Origin: Ascidia mentula
Lineage: Eukaryota; Chordata; Ascidiacea; Phlebobranchia; Ascidiidae
DNA length: 64,000 nucleotides
Assembly: GCA_947561715.1 (NCBI GenBank)
Contig: OX387205.1
Location: 2,857,001-2,921,000, forward strand
Direction: 5' to 3'
The notes below the pieces were generated by a model, which saw only the letters and a list, made by a program, of their open reading frames with translations, was not told the DNA's origin and did not search any database. A program made the position numbers and the translations under genes. Positions 57,038 to 64,000 of the stretch are shown in pieces; positions within the stretch are counted from its first letter, which is position 1, and each line of letters begins with the position of its first letter.

Positions 57038-59254
57038 TCATAGTTCTTCAATATTTTCATGGTAATTTATGTTAATCTTTGAAGAACAAAAAAACCTGCG
57101 AAAAGCGTTTTTCTTTTTTTTAGGTTTTTGCAAGGGTTTGGTTTTTAGGCGCTTCAATAGAGATATTGTTTCAGCAACTGCAATACTAGTGTTGAATTGA
57201 ACAAAATCACTGCATAAAAATTCATCAATGTTTTTGCTTGTAATATCCATGTAGAATTGAAAAAAATGTATGTCGTTAGCATGTGTCGCTGAAACCATAT
57301 TTTTACGTAATCCATCAACTATCACATGGACATTTTCTTCAATGCCAGATTGAATTTGTTTGAAAGCTTTTACGTTTTTCTTTTCTCCGCTATTTTCACA
57401 AAGCCAGAGAAGAAAGTTGGTTTCGGACATGTTTTTTTGAGACATGAGTTTTATCAGAGACCCTAAAGAGAGATATGCTTGTAAAAACATCAAACCGGCA
57501 AGTGTGGACACAAAAATTCGTGACGTTACGTAAGAATGATAGATGCATTTATAGGAGTTACTGCATATAAAATTATCTGTAGCAAATGTTTTAATATAAA
57601 CAAAGAAGAAAAAAGCCAAACCCGCCAGCGCAATTATAAAACAATAAACATTTCTTATCATGTACATGTTTTTTATGTTCTGGAAAAAATGCTTACAAGT
57701 AAAAATATGGTCTTGACTGTTTTGATGATTAACTTGATCCATCTCACTTGCAAGCTGGTCAGCTATTACAATCTGTTGCAGTGCAAGAATTTGTTTGTAC
57801 CCATCCACTATTCGAATGTTGTCTATCAAATTTAAATTGTAATTTGATGAATCTGGTGTTTCACTGTATTCAAAAAGCTGATTCAGCTGTTCTTGAGGTG
57901 GCAACTCACGAATGGATTCAAGATCACTTAAAACCCCATTGCTCGTAACTGATTGTATAATATGGGAAAGTTTTCCTTGGTGTTCTTGGTGTTGTCCATT
58001 GAGAAAGTTGTCCCTTGGAGGAATTCGCAACTGAAATGCAAGGTTAAGTTTTCCTGTCTCAACATATTTGCCAGTTTTTGTGTAATCTTTAACTGCGTCA
58101 CAGATTGTCAATTCCTCTTCACCATCTTCTCCCCGGTTTTGCGATACATTCTGAGGACCAATAACAAAACGTCGAATTTTTTGTAAACATTCTCTCTCCT
58201 CTTTATTTCGCAACAGAAGTAATTTTGACATTGCGTCGGCTTGGATGTCCTTCAGAATACTTTCGCATTCTGTATGTAGGTTTACGCTTCCCTCTTTTAG
58301 TTTACGTAGATTCTCAATTTGTCGAAGTGAAAATAATTGACATAAAGCATCACACCTATTTGGAGGCATGTGGGTAAATTCAGTTGACCATTCGTCATTA
58401 AGTCTACGCAAAATGTCAGAAGGTGTTGAGTCCAGTTTCAAAATGTCTGGAATTTTATTTCCCAGACGTATTTTTGATATTAGAATTCCCAGTTTTAGAG
58501 ACATATTTTCTTCCCAAACTTCCAAATTAGTCATGTCTTGTAATGAGAGATAAGCAAGAAGATTATCAATGTCTATCATTTCATTTAACGACTCATGTTG
58601 CCCGTTTTGTACATATGTCAATTTAAAGTCTTCTTCTGCCTCGTTCGTCGCACTGATATTAAGGGAAGGAAATGCATAGAATTCTTGCACAATATTCTTG
58701 TGGATATTTTTTATCAGGTTTTCCTGTTCGGGTTTCCAAACACTGTTTTGTTCTGGTTGTTTGAACAAAGCCTTCACAATCTTTCGACCTTCGTTTCTTC
58801 TATTCCGCTTAATTTCTGATGTGTCTGGCGTATTAGGAGTTGTAACTAGTCTAACCAGGTCATCAACTGAATCACCAAAGTCTGTCACATTGTCAAACAA
58901 TTCTCTGAATTTGGCGACCTTATCTTTTACAACAGAATTGTGATCCCATAAGTCCATTGCTCCAAAAAAATAAACAGATAAAAGCATTGAATACAACCAC
59001 AAGTTAATTACGAATGTGTTGCCCTCCTTTTCACATTGTTCATTTACAAAATACATTTTGGGTTCTGTAAATGATGCGGTATCACTGCTGTTAAGAGGGA
59101 AACACCTTAATGGCTCAGTGTCAGCTTTGTAGAGCAGAAATACACTTGATGCAATCATTGCTCTGATGACGAAATATCGAAGAGTTTCCCACAATGGCGT
59201 AATATTGTGACGTGACAAAATGTCCTCTTGGAAGAAAAAATCCATTAGTGACAT
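57038..59254 (-). CDS. LRRC8/pannexin-like channel without LRRs, intact, reverse strand
   Basis: A single exon encodes about 738 aa from the ATG at 59254. An open extension to 59341 is less likely because the M-S-L start aligns with the other copies and with LRRC8. The N-terminus has T-P-L-W before TM1. Loop 1 keeps two cysteines and N-S-S, TM2 follows, and the cytosolic loop is about 410 aa with a short insert (E-D-G-E-E-E) not seen in the sister genes. TM3, a C-S-N-S-Y-K-C loop and TM4 follow. The tail is basic, with K-P-K-K-K-K-N-A-F-R-R-F-F, and ends N-I-E-E-L. This is the intact sister of the frameshifted 43632 copy. By family it should form a multimeric large-pore channel; function not shown. 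Confidence 0.85.
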   Translation of the reverse strand: MSLMDFFFQEDILSRHNITPLWETLRYFVIRAMIASSVFLLYKADTEPLRCFPLNSSDTASFTEPKMYFVNEQCEKEGNTFVINLWLYSMLLSVYFFGAMDLWDHNSVVKDKVAKFRELFDNVTDFGDSVDDLVRLVTTPNTPDTSEIKRNRRNEGRKIVKALFKQPEQNSVWKPEQENLIKNIHKNIVQEFYAFPSLNISATNEAEEDFKLTYVQNGQHESLNEMIDIDNLLAYLSLQDMTNLEVWEENMSLKLGILISKIRLGNKIPDILKLDSTPSDILRRLNDEWSTEFTHMPPNRCDALCQLFSLRQIENLRKLKEGSVNLHTECESILKDIQADAMSKLLLLRNKEERECLQKIRRFVIGPQNVSQNRGEDGEEELTICDAVKDYTKTGKYVETGKLNLAFQLRIPPRDNFLNGQHQEHQGKLSHIIQSVTSNGVLSDLESIRELPPQEQLNQLFEYSETPDSSNYNLNLIDNIRIVDGYKQILALQQIVIADQLASEMDQVNHQNSQDHIFTCKHFFQNIKNMYMIRNVYCFIIALAGLAFFFFVYIKTFATDNFICSNSYKCIYHSYVTSRIFVSTLAGLMFLQAYLSLGSLIKLMSQKNMSETNFLLWLCENSGEKKNVKAFKQIQSGIEENVHVIVDGLRKNMVSATHANDIHFFQFYMDITSKNIDEFLCSDFVQFNTSIAVAETISLLKRLKTKPLQKPKKKKNAFRRFFCSSKININYHENIEEL

Positions 59255-61679
59255 GACGAAAAACAAAGCAAACTGACCTACGAACAACAAGTCGACCTGA
59301 AATTTAACGTGATAACTTGTATTGTTGAGTTTTTCTTTCAAACAGTTGCCAATTTCAAAATTGGATTTAGGGATAATATTATTTTATATAATTTAACATA
59401 ATTCATTTTTAGTGAAACGGCCACCATAAGGAACATAGCCATAATAAAAAAAATAGGACTGGTTAACACTCTGCAAAATCGTGCCTAGAAAATGCTCGTT
59501 TTTTAAAGGTAAGCTATTTTTGTTGTTGTAGTTGTTGCGGTTGCGAAGTGCCACTAAAGTAATTTATATTAGCTGGTACATAGAAGATACATAAATGCGT
59601 TGAAACGCATTAAAACGCCAACATGTCAAAATTCTCTTTGTCATTGGAGATGAGAAATCATGTAAGTTATGCTGCTGCAAAATAAATTTATCAGTGGACA
59701 GTTTGTCGTTTATTAAAAATGATCTTGCATTAAAATTTTTAATGTTTGTAAACAGTATGTGTGGAAAGGGCTGTGTGTTTACAAATTGGGTTTTGGTATA
59801 CTGTTGTTATGGCAGAAATACATGTGACACACTGAATTTTAAACACTTGCAACAAGCTGTCCAGTCCGAAAAAACTCCTGGCCTCTAACGGTGTCCATGC
59901 CATTATAACTTTGGTCAGTGAGTTCATTTACGTTGCCGTCTTTTGCGCAAAATAAACATGACTTCATTACATTCTTGAGTCTAAGAGCGGGATTTACACC
60001 AGACGTGGTTGAAATGATTTGCCGCGTTTGCGCTAACCGCACTGCAGGTGCGAATCTCTTTGCCGCTTCTAAAAGCGCAACTGCAAACCGTCAACCGCGT
60101 CTTATGTGCAGACCCCTGAATTCGCTGGTGTTTGCATTGTGCAATGCCGCAACGAAATTAAACGATTCCAAACATCGCTTCTTAAATTTTTCATTAAATG
60201 TAAGAATCCTAGCAACATTTGAATCGATGACCGTATTTTGACACATCCTTACTACATTCACTGATTTGACAACTCGTTAGTAGGCATATGCCTACAAAAT
60301 TTGTTAGACCAAGTTAAAAATCTTTGTGAGGTTGAAACGCCGATCATACAGACAGCTCAGCAAGGTATTATCAGTTTCCGCAACTTCCTAATTGTGAAAC
60401 AGAGAAGTTAAGTGACATAACGCAAAGATCTATGTATATAAAACGCATAAAAATGGTACCTTGGTCAGATCCAGATTAGTTTATAAACCCTGCATATACA
60501 ATGCTAGGCCAAATTCACAGTTTATGCTCAATCGGTATCTTTTGACTGTGAACCGACCCAGACTGTCGATATACGTCAAGTTAAGTTTTGCTCTACAACA
60601 AAAGGCTGCCTAACCTAAAGTGAGGTTTGGTTAGTAGATATATTGCCTGCGCAGCCAACTTAAAGCTGTGTTTCTTAAACCATAAAATGACGAATATTGT
60701 CTGGCGCATAGGTTATAGTAACTACAACATGCCAAACCTTTGTGAGTTATGAGTTTCGGATTTCCTTATGGGGAGAACTTCTTTGCCGAGTTGGGCATCA
60801 TGGTTAATACGCGTCACGACAAAACAACATTTTGATAAGGTATCACAAACACTACTAATGCTTGGTAGAGGAAAGCACGCATGGTTCATATTTCCGCGAG
60901 TTCACCAAACCTTGCTTAGTTTTCCAGAACAACATGGACAACAGTTATAACTCTAAGTAATGTATTCAAACGAACCCGAAGGTTGGCAACATTTTTTTTG
61001 AAATTTACAAAAAATTTGAAGGCAATCCAAAAAAATTCAGGGTTCGACCATTCGTGAAACATTAGCAGAGGGGAAGATTAATGTAAACACTCATAGTAAA
61101 GACATAACAATTTGTCAAGCGAGAGGTGGCCATGTGTGGGCCTGCCATGATATGAACAAAGTTCAGGGGTTCGATACATGGCCGGTCGCTACTTCGTATT
61201 GTTTGTAGAACTGCGCACACAAAACCTTACCTTAAGCTCGGGTTTGCATTCTTCTTAATTAGTGATTGCCCAGATGTATGTGAAATTTTGTGCGTTTACT
61301 TCTATCAGAAGTGCTGCGCTGATCATCTACAGATATCTAATAAAATTTCTATGTTACTTTGATCAGTAGTTCTCAACCGCCGGTCCGCGTCAACTTTCCT
61401 GCCGGTCCGCCAAATGTATTACAATTTTGTATCTCAATTGCAAAATGCAAGAAGGCATGTCCATTGATCAAAGAAATGAAACATCCAATTTTAAACTGAT
61501 TTAGAATTTTTCATCTTCCGTAAACAATTTAAACAATTTATCAAATAAGTGGAGACCATGTTTGGGCCTGCCATGATAGGAACAAAGTTCAGGGGTTCCA
61601 TATATGACCGCTTGTAACATCATCAGGTACTGTTTGTAGCTGCGCACACAAAACCTTACCTTAAGGTCGGGTTTAGCGC
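59255..61679. other. Upstream flank of the reverse channel and repeats
   Basis: No gene. 59945-60890 matches 46150-47070, and 60890-61320 matches part of 48440-48960. A possible hAT-type end (CAGTAGTTCTCAACC at 61364) is followed by repeated CCGGTCCGC, without a matching right end. 61535-61693 is another copy of the four-copy dispersed repeat. Confidence 0.55.
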
Positions 61680-62178
61680 TCTTCAATGAGTTGCTGCAGC
61701 ACTGCTCCAACCGATGTTTGTGACGCGTCGGCACTGTGAGCAGTTGGCGCTAAGGGCAGAGGGTGGTGCAAAAGCGTCGCGCGCACAAGTGCTGCTTTAG
61801 CTTTTTCAAATGCTGAAGTCAGGCGATTGTTCCAGACGAGCAGTGTAACTTTGTCCGAAATGCTTCATAGATTGGGGACATGATGCTTGCTGCGTTTGGT
61901 TTGAACCTGTGATAAAAAATTATCAAACCCGCGAATTCCCGAAGCCCCTTGATGGTTGTAGGAGACAGCGGACTCGCACCCTCATGTTGACTCTGTGATC
62001 GAGTAAATCAATTTGGTCGACGCCAAACTGACATTTGCCTACGTTGATGACAGGACCATGCACTGACAACTGTGTAAAAAGTCGTTTTAAATGGTTGTAG
62101 TGATCAGCAGGTGTTTTGCTTGGTACGAAGATGTCATCTAGGTACACAAATACAACATCAAGATACTGGCAAACTGCG
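61680..62178 (-). mobile_element. Broken Ty3/Gypsy pol fragment (reverse transcriptase to RNase H start)
   Basis: The reverse strand encodes parts of a Ty3/Gypsy polymerase: the reverse transcriptase active-site region with Y-L-D-D (about 62130-62150), the following thumb-side segment and the beginning of RNase H. It is a fossil with several breaks; no LTRs, gag, protease or integrase are visible. The left end meets a dispersed repeat copy and the right end abuts a channel gene fragment at about 62178. Confidence 0.8.
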
Positions 62179-62428
62179 TCCGACACCAACTTTCTTCTCT
62201 GGCTTTGTGAAATCAGCGGAGAAACGAAAAAACCTGGAAAGGTCACCCATAATATTTCACAAAATGTTAAAAAAATCGACGCCTATGCTGGTTGCTAAAA
62301 CAATATCTGTATTGAAGCTCCTTAAGCTCTCACAAAAACCTAAAAAAAGGAACGCATTTCTTCGCTTTTTGTGCTCTATATTTGTGATTAACACAAATTC
62401 CCATGAAAGTTATGAAGAACTATTATAA
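62179..62428 (+). pseudogene. C-terminal fragment of LRRC8-like channel
   Basis: Starting S-D-T-N-F-L-L-W-L-C, it matches the cytosolic tail after TM4. Compared with the 9846 fragment an internal stretch of about 150 bp is missing and the frame changes before A-K-T-I-S-V-L-K. It ends Y-E-E-L-L with a TAA at 62426-62428. All membrane segments are gone. The flank after it resembles 10400-10640, so it comes from the same subfamily as the 9846 fragment. Confidence 0.8.
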
Positions 62429-62643
62429 TTTCCCCCCAAAATTTGCATGCCTGTATTTTCCTGTTTAAATTTCTTTGTGTTGTTCTTTTCACAAACGTAT
62501 GTATGCATATGTTTTCGTGTGGTTAATTGTGTTTTGTTCATCTATTCTTCGCCGAACAAGTATTTTGTGTTCGGCTTTGTCCCGTGAAAAGCCGGTTTTG
62601 TGTTCGGCTAACGAATTGGCGGGGGAGAAATGCAAGAACTAGA

Positions 62644-63046
62644 TACCGTATTTTACGGACCATAAGGCGCAACTTAAATCCTTTTTTTTCCTCATAAATT
62701 GATCGTGCGCCTTATAAGCCGGTGCGCCTAATGTATGGATCAAGTAGTGTTTTATTGCCTACACTCAAAACCAGTACCGATACTATTATAAATAAACCAC
62801 CGTCTTACACAATAAACTACGGTAAAAGCAACTAGCAACTGTGATATTCATACTATTGTGACTTGCTTACATATATTACGTAACAAGTTTTTGTTTAATG
62901 AGCTTTATAGGGTAACCTGTACTCCTTAAAATACGTTGCGTTCTATAGCCCGGTGCGCCTTATGTATGAACAAAATACTAATCAAAGCAATTTATTGACA
63001 GTGCGCCTTATAATCGGGTGCGCTTTATGGTCCGTAAAATACGGTA
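62644..63046. mobile_element. MITE with TACCGTATTTTACGG inverted ends
   Basis: 403 bp. TACCGTATTTTACGGACC at the left is matched in reverse at the right end (63019-63046), with near-perfect inverted repeats of about 28 bp. Internal copies of GCGCCTTATAAGCCGG occur in both orientations. Ends of this type are widespread in animal MITEs; I do not assign a superfamily. A TA target duplication is possible but overlaps the termini. Confidence 0.8.
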
Positions 63047-64000
63047 ATTATTATCATGAATGTGAGCAAAATAACCATACTGTTACGTCACTAGCGACGT
63101 CTGTGGTAAGGCTAGGTTAACGCAGTTCGGTGTTGCCAAATGCTATTCACATGCTCGATCCGGTGGCTTTGTTATTTCCTTTTTGTCTGTCGCTTTGCTA
63201 AGCTTTTTCTATGAAGCAGTAGTGGCCTATCATTATAACAACACACCTGAAGCATTAAATGTACATTGGCAGTAATGTCTGCAGAGGTAGGCATGGATTA
63301 AGTACTTAAAAATATCCAAAGAGGACAAGTTCCTCTTGCAGTTTATAATGTGCTGTTAGTGGGCATGCGATATGTATTGCCAAAGTGTCAAACAGCAAAT
63401 GCACTTCGGCATTCCAGAATCCCCATTATAGCGCAATAAAAGGGCAGGGAAACTCAGATAGCAACTATCGTATGTAGTAAAGAAAAGTGTTGTGATCTTG
63501 GTCAGCATTTTGTCAATCTCGGCGAAGGTTCACCGTTGCTAAAAAAAGTAAAGTATTTGGCATTTAATCACGCTACCAGAAACAAGCTAAAAATACTAGA
63601 CATTTGGTTCGAACACCAAAAAGCTGGTCGAGTGATTTACTCATTACACAATTCGCCGTAGTAAAAATAAAGACGAATGGTATAATACCACTTTGCCAAA
63701 ACCATTTGATGTTTATAAGATATCAGCACATTATGACAGAGTAAATAATTATTTAAACGTAAAAACGTCACAACGACCAACGCGATGCAAAGTAAAAATA
63801 CCCATCGGTGGAAACGGCGCTCATAAATCGTACTTAATGCATGGGTAACACCCGCACAACAATTAAAGCGTTAAAGTTTGCAATACGTCTATAAATACTT
63901 TACAAATTGCTTGCAATGGAGCAGGTTCGCCCGTGAATAATATGAGAAGAACGCAACGGAGTTCAGAAATTCACGCATTACGTCCAACGCCACAATTCGT
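63047..64000. other. Right end of window
   Basis: 63100-63250 resembles 10500-10640, a channel 3' flank. From about 63260 to the end I see no gene, RNA or repeat that I can support. Confidence 0.5.

Noticed and set aside
59255-59341. N-terminal extension of the reverse channel from an ATG at 59341
   Set aside because: The extension would precede the conserved M-S-L start. The matching DNA upstream of the 52398 gene reads through a TTTCAG, suggesting an acceptor or leader rather than coding.
1-64000. CRISPR arrays, prokaryotic operons, rRNA genes
   Set aside because: No regularly spaced short repeats, no ribosome-binding patterns and no rRNA-like sequence; introns and repeats are eukaryotic.

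Overview
The window looks like AT-rich DNA from an animal with compact GT-AG introns (about 40 to 850 bp). The channel genes carry an LRRC8-type N-terminus (a K-P-W-W motif at residues 19-22). That family is usually described from chordates, so with small introns and dense short repeats my best guess is a tunicate. This is inference; nothing in the window proves the species.

Three gene families, all recently duplicated, fill the window. (1) LRRC8/pannexin-like four-pass membrane proteins of about 730-755 aa without leucine-rich repeats and with a cytosolic loop of roughly 420 aa. There are three intact single-exon genes (6970-9234 +, 52398-54587 +, 57038-59254 -), two frameshifted copies (15536-17660 +, 43632-45828 -) and two C-terminal fragments (9846-10391 +, 62179-62428 +). 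(2) Two multi-exon IRE1-like protein kinases with a C-terminal KEN (RNase-type) domain, at 21999-29955 and 36032-41448. They have no luminal domain and no ankyrin repeats, and their N-termini are built from duplicated phase-0 cassette exons. The kinase motifs are intact, but the KEN domain lacks the tyrosine and histidine that RNase activity needs in IRE1. (3) A secreted, cysteine-rich, heavily glycosylated protein of about 227 aa, in two apparently identical five-exon copies at 3516-5437 and 12082-14003, each upstream of a channel gene.

Layout: positions 1-11290 and 11291-18353 are tandem copies of a [secreted protein + channel] unit. Positions 18610-30567 and 32212-42027 are tandem copies of the KEN-kinase unit. 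Positions 42028-63260 hold channel genes on both strands with duplicated flanks. A boundary sequence (the one at window position 1) recurs at 11291, 30568, 42028 (part) and 55133, at junctions between units, and may have driven the duplications.

Mobile DNA is mostly short non-autonomous elements: a GGAC-ended inverted-repeat family with 4-bp TATA/TTAA target duplications (362-3081, 20000-20340, 33536-34317), a long foldback element (31608-32207), several MITEs, a tRNA-like repeat and one broken Ty3/Gypsy pol fragment (61680-62178 -).

The candidate undescribed system is the cluster itself: LRR-less LRRC8-like channels with a large conserved loop domain, beside IRE1/RNase L-type KEN kinases and a duplicated secreted glycoprotein, all turning over quickly. 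A joint role in defence or self-recognition is speculation from neighbourhood and family behaviour.
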